This document shows positions 1 to 4,243 of a DNA stretch of 5,013 nt, piece after piece. The notes under the pieces are model-generated. The model made no database searches. It was not told where the DNA came from and worked only from the letters and a program-made list of their open reading frames with translations. A program made the translations under genes and the position numbers. The stretch is taken from positions 1 through 5,013 of the forward strand of contig JAJRVC010000469.1 of NCBI GenBank assembly GCA_024277475.1, read 5' to 3'. Every line of letters starts with the position of its first letter. Positions within the stretch are counted from its first letter, which is position 1. Origin of the DNA: Deltaproteobacteria bacterium (lineage in GTDB: Bacteria; Desulfobacterota; Desulfobacteria; Desulfobacterales; JAFDCJ01).

Positions 1-178
1 CTTCGGGCTAGCAACTTGTGGTGAGTGCCTGAAGTATATTGACAGCAAAATCCACACGGGGATAGCTTTTCACGGTGTGATGCTTGTGTCTGATCAGAGA
101 TGGGGAGGAGAAGAGGGCAATAGTATCAGGAGCGCAATGAATGGATGCCCTGTAGGGGCGATCGTGGCAGATAAATGA
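1..178 (+). CDS. 3' end of an unknown small phage protein (partial)
   Basis: An open frame enters from the left edge (codons start at position 2) and ends at the TGA at 176-178. The visible 58 residues begin FGLATCGECL and end GAIVADK. There is one CxxC pair near the left edge, a short hydrophobic stretch (GIAFHGVMLV), and a Gly/Ser-rich tail with one more Cys. The stop overlaps the lysozyme start as ATGA, a typical translational-coupling junction, which supports this being a real gene of the same + strand operon. The CxxC could be half of a zinc site whose other ligands lie outside the window. I do not recognise the family and assign no function. Confidence 0.6.
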   Translation, partial: FGLATCGECLKYIDSKIHTGIAFHGVMLVSDQRWGGEEGNSIRSAMNGCPVGAIVADK

Positions 179-576
179 ATAAGACAGAATTGCTTATCCT
201 TGGGCATGAGGGGCACAGGAGTAAAATATATGAGGATACCAGAGGTAACAGAACAATAGGAATCGGCCTTAATCTTGAAAATGGCATCAGTATTGACCTT
301 TCCCGGGTGATTCTAAAATTCCAGGTTACAGAAATCAGAGAGCAGCTAAAATACAAAATACCAGCTTTCAATTCTTTATCCGCAACTAGGCAGGACGTTC
401 TAATCAGCGTTGCCTTTAATCTCGGGATTTCCGGATTGATGAAATTCAAGAAGATGCTGGCTGCAATTGAAGAGGGGAACTTTAAACGTGCATCAATGGA
501 GCTGCTTGACTCGTCGGCTGCTCGTGAATTGCATAACAGGTACAATGAGCTGGCTGAAATGTTAAAGCATGGCTGA
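175..576 (+). CDS. T4-type phage lysozyme (glycoside hydrolase family 24)
   Basis: This 133-residue endolysin cleaves the beta-1,4 bond between N-acetylmuramic acid and N-acetylglucosamine in peptidoglycan at host lysis. The N-terminus shows the GH24 signature: HEG with Glu12, then YEDT with Asp21, then TIGIG with Thr27. This is the same Glu-8-Asp-5-Thr spacing as Glu11, Asp20 and Thr26 of T4 lysozyme. Further on are the family's helical segments (SATRQDVLISVAFNLGISG, about residues 69-87, and the MKFKKML region) and a C-terminal R..E..L..G end. At 133 residues it is shorter than T4 lysozyme (164) but within the usual phage range. No signal peptide or SAR segment is visible, so export would need a holin that I do not see here. 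The ATG at 175 overlaps the previous stop (ATGA), and the last 8 bases overlap the following HNH gene. Confidence 0.9.
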   Translation: MNKTELLILGHEGHRSKIYEDTRGNRTIGIGLNLENGISIDLSRVILKFQVTEIREQLKYKIPAFNSLSATRQDVLISVAFNLGISGLMKFKKMLAAIEEGNFKRASMELLDSSAARELHNRYNELAEMLKHG

Positions 577-874
577 CTGGCGGAACACAAGAGAGTACCG
601 GGTATGGCGTGCTGTTGTTATCCGCCGGGACAGGGTTTGTCAGGTTTGCGGATCAAGAAAATACCGGCAGGCCCACCACGAGAATAGCGGTCAGTATTTC
701 CCCCTTGAAAGATTCAACCCGGTAAATGGTGTCTGCCTGTGCCGGTCATGCCATATTGACGCTTTCCATTCTAAATTCATGGGCGGAACTCGCAAAAAGA
801 CAATCAAGGCCGACCTTGACCGGTTCTACAAATTAATAAAAATTTTATTACGGAACCGACTTAATATCGGTTGA
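569..874 (+). CDS. small HNH endonuclease
   Basis: This 101-residue protein has a classic zinc-stabilised HNH core. It shows CxxC at 24-27 (CQVCG), the catalytic His pair at 36-37 (AHHEN), Asn53 in FNPVNGV, CxxCH at 58-62 (CRSCH) and a final His67. This is the beta-beta-alpha-metal nuclease fold that nicks or cuts DNA. A basic helix (TRKKTIKADLDRFYKLI) follows. The start at 569 lies inside the lysozyme gene (8-base overlap), so it is cotranscribed with it. Small HNH proteins at this place in phage genomes are either homing-type nucleases or packaging helpers next to terminase. No terminase is visible here, so the role stays open. Its 3' end overlaps the convergent zinc-protein gene by 27 bases. 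Confidence 0.85.
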   Translation: MADWRNTREYRVWRAVVIRRDRVCQVCGSRKYRQAHHENSGQYFPLERFNPVNGVCLCRSCHIDAFHSKFMGGTRKKTIKADLDRFYKLIKILLRNRLNIG

Positions 875-1000
875 ATCTTTCTTTTCTTCTTTTTTCCGTC
901 TGCGCCATGCCTTTACCCGGCAGGAGCTTGAGCAATACCTGGCATCATTACGCACCGGTTTCTTCCTCCTGCATATCGGGCATTTTATTATTTTACTCAT
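848..1000 (-). CDS. 50-residue double-Cys-pair zinc protein
   Basis: The protein starts MSKIIKCPICRRKKPV and has CxxC at 7-10 and CxxxC at 23-27 (ARYCSSSC), followed by a very basic stretch (RVKAWRRRKKEEKK, residues 28-41). The pattern CPxC, 12 residues, YCSxxC, then a WRRR helix is typical of very small bacterial and phage zinc-binding proteins with a single four-Cys site. The basic tail suggests nucleic-acid contact, but this is inference. The ATG at 1000-998 is the natural start, although the ribosome site is weak (a GGA about 14 bases upstream). It is the last gene of the leftward cluster and runs 27 bases into the opposite-strand HNH gene. The strict Cys pattern makes it very unlikely to be chance. 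Confidence 0.75.
   Translation of the reverse strand: MSKIIKCPICRRKKPVRNDARYCSSSCRVKAWRRRKKEEKKDSTDIKSVP
854..872. terminator. possible weak bidirectional terminator at convergent gene ends
   Basis: AACCGA (854-859) and TCGGTT (867-872) form a 6-bp stem with a 7-base loop. It lies exactly where the rightward HNH gene and the leftward zinc-protein gene meet. On the + strand a T-rich, C-interrupted tract follows (876-897). On the - strand an AT-rich tract follows. The stem is short, so this is only a candidate. Confidence 0.35.
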
Positions 1001-1072
1001 TCTAAATATTTTCCATATTTTAACTTTAATATAACAATATGCGGACTTTTTCCACTTATTTGCTCTGTTCTT

Positions 1073-1282
1073 TTACTCTTCGTGTTCGAATGGTATTTTG
1101 ATATTCTGGACATCACCAGTCATGTCAATCAACCATCTGACATTTAGATGAAACGCTTCACGCTCTGTCATTGTTCCGTCGTCGATTTCCTCCTGGTACA
1201 TAGGCTCAAACCCACATAGACTTTCGTATCTTTCAAAAGCAACACGCCATTTTTTACGCATTTTCTTTGAGTATATCGCCAT
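1073..1282 (-). CDS. 69-residue unknown phage protein
   Basis: The protein begins MAIYSKKMRKKWRVAFERYE and ends IPFEHEE. It has a basic N-terminal helix followed by an acidic second half, with an EEIDDGTMTEREAF segment and a WLIDM segment. A single Cys is present and there is no membrane segment. I do not recognise a named family. The same frame could start earlier at a TTG (1345), adding 21 residues. I prefer the ATG at 1282-1280 because the extra stretch is occupied by a strong hairpin (1312-1340) and its ribosome site is badly spaced. A modest GAG lies 7 bases before the ATG. It lies 69 bases downstream of the methylase stop, in the same orientation. Confidence 0.6.
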   Translation of the reverse strand: MAIYSKKMRKKWRVAFERYESLCGFEPMYQEEIDDGTMTEREAFHLNVRWLIDMTGDVQNIKIPFEHEE

Positions 1283-1311
1283 TCTTAATCTCAGTAAAAG
1301 AACAAGCAAAT

Positions 1312-1340
1312 TAAGCCGACCAAAAAAGCCTGGCGGCTTA
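1312..1340 (-). terminator. hairpin after the methylase stop, terminator-like
   Basis: TAAGCCG (1312-1318) pairs with CGGCTTA (1334-1340). The stem continues inwards as CCA/TGG past one bulged base, giving about 10 bp with an 8-base loop. On the - strand it is followed by a T-rich tract (ATTTGCTTGTTCTTTT). It sits just after the methylase stop (1354-1352) and before the next gene's ATG (1282). It may end or attenuate the methylase transcript. The T tract is interrupted, so termination may be partial. Confidence 0.4.
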
Positions 1341-1434
1341 TTCAAATCGTTCTACAGCCTCGTTGCCCCTGCCGCCATTATCGCATGGCCGAACATTTCC
1401 GGGATCTGCGGGACAACAGAGTTTCCGAGTGCTT

Positions 1435-2238
1435 TCAATCGAGCCACCCTGTCGGGTATCCCATCATCTGGGCCACAAACCGGTGGTTCAGTCGTCCATT
1501 CTCCGGTTTTTCCTTCCCAGTCACCACCTGGTGCAGGGTTGGACGAAAACCAGGGATCGAATACCCCTCCGGTTTGTTGGCCCTTGGTGTCGGTAGTAAG
1601 GCCACCGCCGTTTGCAGGTTCACGCCGCCCTGCCGGCCTGATGTTCCCGGCCCGGTTGAACAGCTTGCGTGAGGTGTCGGCAGCATTTTCCTTAAAATCG
1701 CCCCGGCCAGGTTGTCCCTGTTTATCTGGCTTGGCGGTAATGTCGCGTTTTTGCTCTCCTGTATCGTCGGAGTGGGCCAAAATCCATACCCTGTCCCTCC
1801 GGTGCGGGGCGTTGAGGGCACAAGCCGGAATAACAAGCGGCCAGCAGGCGTAACCTTCTCCTTCCAGGTCAGCAAGCACCTGGTCGAGGCCCATACTGAT
1901 GTGCCCAGCAACATTCTCAAAGATGCACCAAGCGGGTTTGCTTCCGCCGGCAGCCAATTCGCGTATGAGTCGCACAATCTCCGGCCAGAGGTGACGGTCA
2001 TCTTCCTTGCCTCTTCGCTTCCCGGCAACGGAGAACGGCTGGCACGGTCACGGGTACCCGCCACAAACAACGTCAATTGTCTGCTTGGCGGGTACCTCTC
2101 CGACCTCCTTCGGTTTGTTTTCTTTGTGCCATTCGTGGTGGCAGTTTTGGCACAGCCACATAATATCGAGTGGCTTGTTATAGTCGTTATGGTGGGCTTG
2201 GATTCCGTTTCGTCCGTCTCGAAAAGTTTTAATTGCAC
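1435..2238 (-). CDS. overlapping-frame ORF with PTP motifs, possible second protein from the methylase DNA
   Basis: This 267-codon frame, from a GTG at 2238, runs through the methylase's motif IV to IX region and the 3' end of the HNH gene in a different frame of the same strand. It has no stop over 800 bases, while the methylase frame has one in the shared stretch. Its translation has PGSEEARKMTVTSGRRL, then LLTWKEKVTPAGRLLF, three WPTPT/LPTP-type repeats, and an end GRLNHRFVAQMMGYPTGWLD. From memory, proteins of this look (PTPTA repeats, LNPxFVEWLMGxPxGW end) are common in phage databases beside methylases. The DNA for a methylase end like VAHGVPxRVDRLKALGN reads as that end in the other frame. 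So either both frames are used, or this is a recurrent by-product of the methylase sequence. The N-terminal part that overlaps the HNH gene is probably not original, and the true start may be internal. Confidence 0.35.
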   Translation of the reverse strand: MQLKLFETDETESKPTITTITSHSILCGCAKTATTNGTKKTNRRRSERYPPSRQLTLFVAGTRDRASRSPLPGSEEARKMTVTSGRRLCDSYANWLPAEANPLGASLRMLLGTSVWASTRCLLTWKEKVTPAGRLLFRLVPSTPRTGGTGYGFWPTPTIQESKNATLPPSQINRDNLAGAILRKMLPTPHASCSTGPGTSGRQGGVNLQTAVALLPTPRANKPEGYSIPGFRPTLHQVVTGKEKPENGRLNHRFVAQMMGYPTGWLD

Positions 2239-2518
2239 CGCAAACCTCGCATGATTTACTTGGGATCAACACGCCTTTTTTGATAGCTTTTTCAACAAAA
2301 TGACCAGCTCTGCGCTGCCCGTGTGTGTATCCACCCCTGTAAAAATGGTTTTCTTTCCCGAACCTCTTGTTGTCCCTGAATTTACATCCACGCCTTTTTA
2401 AGATCTTGTGCATGGCTTGCCTTGTTATGCCGTAAAAGTCAGCGCATTCCTTTACTGACATTCCACGATCATACAAGTCAACAGCATTGTCGTACTTGGG
2501 ATCTCTCCTCCTTGACAT
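2048..2518 (-). CDS. HNH homing-type endonuclease nested in the methylase gene
   Basis: The ATG at 2518-2516 is preceded by AGGAGGT with 6 bases between, the best ribosome site in the window, so this nuclease can be made on its own. The 156 residues start MSRRRDPKYDNAVDLYDRG. Residues 12-43 form a helix-turn-helix-like unit (MSVKECADFYGITRQAMHKILKRRG). A linker with RFGKENHFYRGG follows. The HNH core has CxxC at 90-93, AHH at 108-110, NKPLDIMWLC, and CxxCH with HEWH (123-131). A DNA-binding HTH plus HNH is the plan of phage homing endonucleases. The frame is that of the methylase, and its last residues (TIDVVCGGYP) are methylase motif IV, ended by the TGA. It therefore shares its C-terminus with the interrupted host gene. 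No conserved intron core or intein splice residues (Cys/Ser at the start, HN-Cys at the end) are evident, so a plain in-frame insertion is most likely. Confidence 0.8.
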   Translation of the reverse strand: MSRRRDPKYDNAVDLYDRGMSVKECADFYGITRQAMHKILKRRGCKFRDNKRFGKENHFYRGGYTHGQRRAGHFVEKAIKKGVLIPSKSCEVCGAIKTFRDGRNGIQAHHNDYNKPLDIMWLCQNCHHEWHKENKPKEVGEVPAKQTIDVVCGGYP

Positions 2519-2524
2519 ATCGGA

Positions 2525-2531
2525 ACCTCCT
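2525..2531 (-). promoter_or_regulatory. strong internal ribosome binding site of the nested HNH gene
   Basis: AGGAGGT on the - strand is followed by 6 bases and ATG. It lies inside what would be methylase coding sequence, where a strong Shine-Dalgarno element is not needed by the host frame. It therefore decides the HNH start and supports independent expression. Confidence 0.75.
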
Positions 2532-2822
2532 ACTATTTGTGTGATAACAGAACCATCATCGCAAATATATATAAGGTTGCCACACGAGTCAACCGTTAAT
2601 TCCCTCACATCTTCAAATATTGGTATGTCCGGCTAGTGTTTGCGTAAAATTGACCGGGGATATTTTTCTATCTCGCAAAAGGCTATTGTGCGAAATCCTC
2701 CGGTACGCTCAAGCCCGAGGGAGAAACCACCTACCCCTGAAAACAAATCTAAAACGCGAAGCCCGGCTGTAGAACAAGCAAATTCACTTGACGCTTTGCT
2801 CGGTGCAGTTTCTGCCTTAGAT

Positions 2823-2990
2823 TCAGTCATTACCTATCCTTCGATGGTTTTCTTTGGTGCGGGGCGCAAGTGATTCCGGTCGTTCTCTTGCTAAAAATAG
2901 AGCCGCCTCGGTTTTGCCTTGCAAGATGCTTGTGGCGCAAAGGCCAATAATGGCGTCACCCCGATCAGAGGGGTTTGGGACTGCAATCAT
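2823..2990 (-). CDS. 55-residue unknown ORF at the head of the methylase operon
   Basis: The frame begins MIAVPNPSDRGDAIIGLCAT and ends NHRRIGND. Its TGA (2825-2823) overlaps the methylase start by 8 bases, the coupled arrangement seen elsewhere in this window. TGA and TAA lie directly upstream in frame, so the ATG at 2990 fixes the start. The ribosome site is weak. The translation is a mixed, soluble sequence with a helix-prone middle (LQGKTEAALFLARERPE). It is the first ORF behind the leftward promoter. No family is recognised. It could be chance, but the position and overlap make it plausible. Confidence 0.45.
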   Translation of the reverse strand: MIAVPNPSDRGDAIIGLCATSILQGKTEAALFLARERPESLAPRTKENHRRIGND

Positions 2991-3039
2991 TTATCACACA
3001 GCAATTTTGCTTTGTTTTACATTTATCATTCACGTTTAA

Positions 3040-3068
3040 AGAGTAACGCATAAGCGTTTCAATGTCAA
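3040..3068 (-). promoter_or_regulatory. leftward sigma-70-type promoter for the methylase operon
   Basis: On the - strand a perfect TTGACA (3068-3063) is followed by 17 bases and TACTCT (3045-3040). The -35 and the spacing are ideal and the -10 is poor (3 of 6), which suits a regulated promoter. It points at the 55-residue ORF and the methylase. A second overlapping -35-like TTGACG lies just upstream. Confidence 0.5.
3045..3058. promoter_or_regulatory. operator-like palindrome in the leftward promoter spacer
   Basis: AACGC (3045-3049) and GCGTT (3054-3058) are perfect inverted arms around ATAA. The palindrome lies between the -35 and -10 of the leftward promoter, where a bound dimeric repressor would block RNA polymerase. 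The binding protein is not encoded in the window. Confidence 0.5.
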
Positions 3069-3108
3069 TCGTCAAAAGTTAAAAAAAATAAATAATGTGA
3101 AATTTCAT

Positions 3109-3136
3109 TTGACAATTTGTCATATTTTGCTAAATT
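3109..3136 (+). promoter_or_regulatory. rightward sigma-70-type promoter with an operator-like palindrome on its -35
   Basis: TTGACA (3109-3114) is followed, 16 bases later, by TAAATT (3131-3136, 4 of 6). The -35 box is part of the palindrome TGACA-ATT-TGTCA (3110-3122), a candidate operator. Transcription would start near 3143, right at the first hairpin of the candidate structured RNA. It is divergent from the leftward promoter about 40 bases away. Confidence 0.6.
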
Positions 3137-3142
3137 ATAGAT

Positions 3143-3297
3143 AACCGACATAGAGTTGGTTCTGCCAGTGACCCGGAGATAAACGCCGGAGAAGGCTGAC
3201 GTAGATAGCGAAGTTACTAAAAAAGCTTTTTCACGAGAGGAACGTTTCCCGGCTGTTGCTATCGCAGCCGGGCCTCTTTTGAAAGGGCTTTTTTTTA
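3143..3297 (+). ncRNA. candidate structured small RNA or attenuator leader, about 150 nt
   Basis: A good promoter lies just upstream and a strong intrinsic terminator lies at the end, with no ATG-started ORF of note between. Hairpin 1 is ACCGAC/GTTGGT (3144-3160, one GU pair). Hairpin 2 spans 3161-3199: an outer UCUGCC/GGCUGA stem with one mismatch, an internal loop AGUGAC opposite AGAA, then a CCGG/CCGG stem. The internal loop (3-base bulge AGU then GA, opposite GA) has the look of a kink-turn, which is only a suggestion. A self-complementary AAAAAGCTTTTT follows (3220-3231), and then the terminator hairpin. I could not match it to a known riboswitch class. It could be a free sRNA, a phage antisense RNA, or a leader that controls readthrough into the downstream + strand operon. 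Confidence 0.5.
3248..3296 (+). terminator. strong intrinsic terminator with two possible folds
   Basis: CCCGGCTG (3248-3255) pairs perfectly with CAGCCGGG (3265-3272). Next comes a smaller hairpin GCC-t-CTT / AAG-GGC (3272-3288) ending directly at a run of eight Ts (3289-3296). CCTCT (3273-3277), needed for the small terminator hairpin, can instead pair with AGAGG (3236-3240), which would lengthen the large hairpin and remove the terminator stem. The choice between the two folds could be regulated. Confidence 0.7.
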
Positions 3298-3362
3298 TTC
3301 AGCATTTCTTTTTCCTCATCCGAGGTTCCCGGTCCAGACCAGATAAAAGATAACCTGTGCAG

Positions 3363-3377
3363 ATCAGTTTTACTGAT
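3363..3377. promoter_or_regulatory. operator-like palindrome
   Basis: ATCAGT and ACTGAT form perfect 6-base arms around TTT. The symmetry and size fit a dimeric regulator site. There is no clear promoter beside it, so a role is inferred only from symmetry and the setting. Confidence 0.3.
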
Positions 3378-3439
3378 ACTTTCTGGAAAAAAACTACTAT
3401 CCGGCTCTGAGTGTACCAATTCTCAACCGGTGCTTGACG

Positions 3440-3452
3440 GACTCACTGAGTC
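3440..3452. promoter_or_regulatory. operator-like palindrome
   Basis: GACTCA and TGAGTC form perfect 6-base arms around one C. A TTGACG lies directly before it and a CATAAT lies at 3464-3469, but these are 24 bases apart and do not make a normal promoter. Confidence 0.3.
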
Positions 3453-3779
3453 TGACCCGATCACATAATTAAGGCCCGAAAATGCAAATGCCTTGATTAT
3501 GGTCCAGGGGTTAAGCTGGACAGCAGGACCGCCTATTCGGATAACAGGCGGGCCGGGCTTTCGAGCCTGGAAGGATACCCCAGTATGCTCGGGTTTCGCA
3601 GACCCAGATTTTGCCAAAATTGCCCTTGACCGTTGAGATTTTCTTTATTCCGGGGGGCTGGCTAGATCAAGCAGAAAAGGGCGGGATGTTCCCTGTTTTA
3701 CGACCATGGTCACGGGAAAGGGCCAGGTTGGAATATTCAAGGTGCTTTCAAAAATACTCAACAGCGAGGCAAGTTAAAA

Positions 3780-4028
3780 ATGCCGGTAGAGATCACAGCA
3801 TATGAGTGCATGCATGGTTGCGGCAAGTTCCTAAAGACCAGCAGGGCCATGGTGAAGCACGAGAATAGGTGCCTGAACGATTTGGCCGGCAGGACGTGCA
3901 AGACCTGCGAATATGATTACCGGTCGGAAAGAGGTTTTGACTGCGGGGCCGGGATTGACAAGCGCGGGAAAAAAATTATTCGGCACTGCCGAATGTGGGT
4001 TGAGAAGGGAATGCCTGAACAGGACTGA
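3780..4028 (+). CDS. 82-residue phage zinc-finger protein
   Basis: The protein begins MPVEITAYECMHGCGKFLKT. It shows a finger-like first unit, Cys10 and Cys14 with His27 and Cys31 (C-x3-C-x12-H-x3-C), followed by a second Cys group: CxxC at 40-43 (CKTCEYDY), Cys55 and Cys70. The spacing suggests two zinc sites. Small proteins with a C2HC finger and a Cys-rich tail are frequent in phage early regions and are usually of unknown function. Nucleic-acid or protein binding is inferred. The ATG follows GAGG by about 9 bases. It is the first gene of a tight + strand operon, with the next start 3 bases after its stop. Confidence 0.75.
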   Translation: MPVEITAYECMHGCGKFLKTSRAMVKHENRCLNDLAGRTCKTCEYDYRSERGFDCGAGIDKRGKKIIRHCRMWVEKGMPEQD

Positions 4029-4031
4029 GCA

Positions 4032-4229
4032 ATGACAGGGACAACAAAACTTGAGCCGTTGCCGGACGCGGTAATCGTGGCCGACCGGCTAAGGCGGATG
4101 GCAAAAGAACTGATCCTTGAAGCTGAAACGCTTGAGGCCTCGTCGACTGACGTCGGCAGGGTGAAGAAGGTCGGCAGCGGCCATGTTGAGTACAGGTTTT
4201 CGGCGGAACGCAGGAAGAACAACAAATAA
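4032..4229 (+). CDS. 65-residue unknown small protein
   Basis: It begins MTGTTKLEPLPDAVIVADRL and is likely helical in its first two thirds (RLRRMAKELILEAETLEA). It then has a Gly-containing turn and a basic end (YRFSAERRKNNK). There is no Cys and no membrane segment. AGGA lies about 7 bases before the ATG, within the end of the previous gene, and the gap between the two genes is 3 bases. No family is recognised. Operon position makes it a real gene. Confidence 0.65.
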   Translation: MTGTTKLEPLPDAVIVADRLRRMAKELILEAETLEASSTDVGRVKKVGSGHVEYRFSAERRKNNK

Positions 4230-4243
4230 CAATGAGGGCGGAA

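Larger units (their letters stand above)
1352..2830 (-). pseudogene. C5-cytosine DNA methyltransferase, frame broken by TAG and TGA and carrying an embedded HNH gene
   Basis: One frame contains the ordered motifs of an m5C methyltransferase, which uses S-adenosylmethionine to methylate cytosine in a recognition site. Motif I is DLFSGVGGFSLGLE (2749-2708) and motif II is FCEIE. Motif IV follows as GGYP, then PCQPFSVAGKR with the catalytic Cys at 2044-2042. Motif VI is ENVAG (ENV at 1918-1910) and motif VIII is HRRDRVW (1804-1784). The end is RLKALGNSVVPQ (GNSVVP at 1426-1409). The start ATG at 2830 has AGGA 6 bases upstream. Two stops interrupt it: TAG (2635-2633), where the context KH-x-PDIPIFEDV calls for Trp, and TGA (2050-2048) in motif IV, inside a CCGTGA/CCGTGC near-duplication. 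An HNH region of roughly 170 residues separates FEDVREL from DVVCGGYP. As read, no full methylase can be made without readthrough. The final stop is TAG. Phage methylases of this kind commonly protect the genome from host restriction. Confidence 0.85.
3298..3779 (+). other. gene-free leader region with inverted repeats and hairpins
   Basis: I see no convincing gene in this stretch. Open frames on both strands begin with TTG, lack ribosome sites and have no recognisable content. It holds a 15-bp palindrome ATCAGT-TTT-ACTGAT (3363-3377), a 13-bp palindrome GACTCA-C-TGAGTC (3440-3452), and a run of hairpins. These are GTCCAG/CTGGAC (3502-3521), CCGCCT/AGGCGG (3529-3551), CCGGGC/GCCTGG (3553-3570) and GGGT/ACCC (3591-3605). 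It probably carries the promoter and leader of the + strand operon that starts at 3780, but no clear -35/-10 pair could be fixed. Confidence 0.5.

Noticed and set aside
126..590. - strand ORF of 154 codons opposite the lysozyme
   Set aside because: The + strand lysozyme has catalytic residues in place. The antisense translation is Ser/Leu/Ile-rich, as expected for a shadow.
1712..2254. + strand ORF of 180 codons opposite the methylase
   Set aside because: It has no recognisable motif, no ribosome site and the composition of an antisense shadow. The opposite strand carries methylase motifs.
2048..2610. Intein or self-splicing intron in the methylase
   Set aside because: No Cys/Ser-led block and no His-Asn-Cys/Ser end flank the HNH region. 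The insert is open in frame from end to end, and one of the stops lies outside it. An intron core was not visible by eye, although a covariance search would be decisive.
3143..3220. Cyclic-di-GMP-I riboswitch, suggested by GTAGATAGCGAAGTTAC resembling the GEMM end
   Set aside because: The rest of the GEMM core (GGGCAAACC, GACGCAAAGCC) is absent and the order of elements does not fit.
3231..3419. - strand ORF of 62 codons
   Set aside because: It begins with TTG without a ribosome site and its second half is the reverse of the terminator region.
3507..3581. Possible tRNA gene (75-nt cloverleaf-like span)
   Set aside because: Only 5 closing base pairs form. The middle arm does not give a 7-base loop with T33 without a mismatch. 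The T-like loop has 6 bases, and its stem is not adjacent to the closing stem. Kept only as a structured region.
3423..3617. - strand ORF of 64 codons
   Set aside because: It lies over the hairpin-rich leader, has no start context, and its translation has low-information content.
3611..3805. + strand ORF of 64 codons
   Set aside because: It begins with TTG, has no ribosome site, runs 26 bases into the zinc-finger gene, and its translation shows no recognisable pattern.
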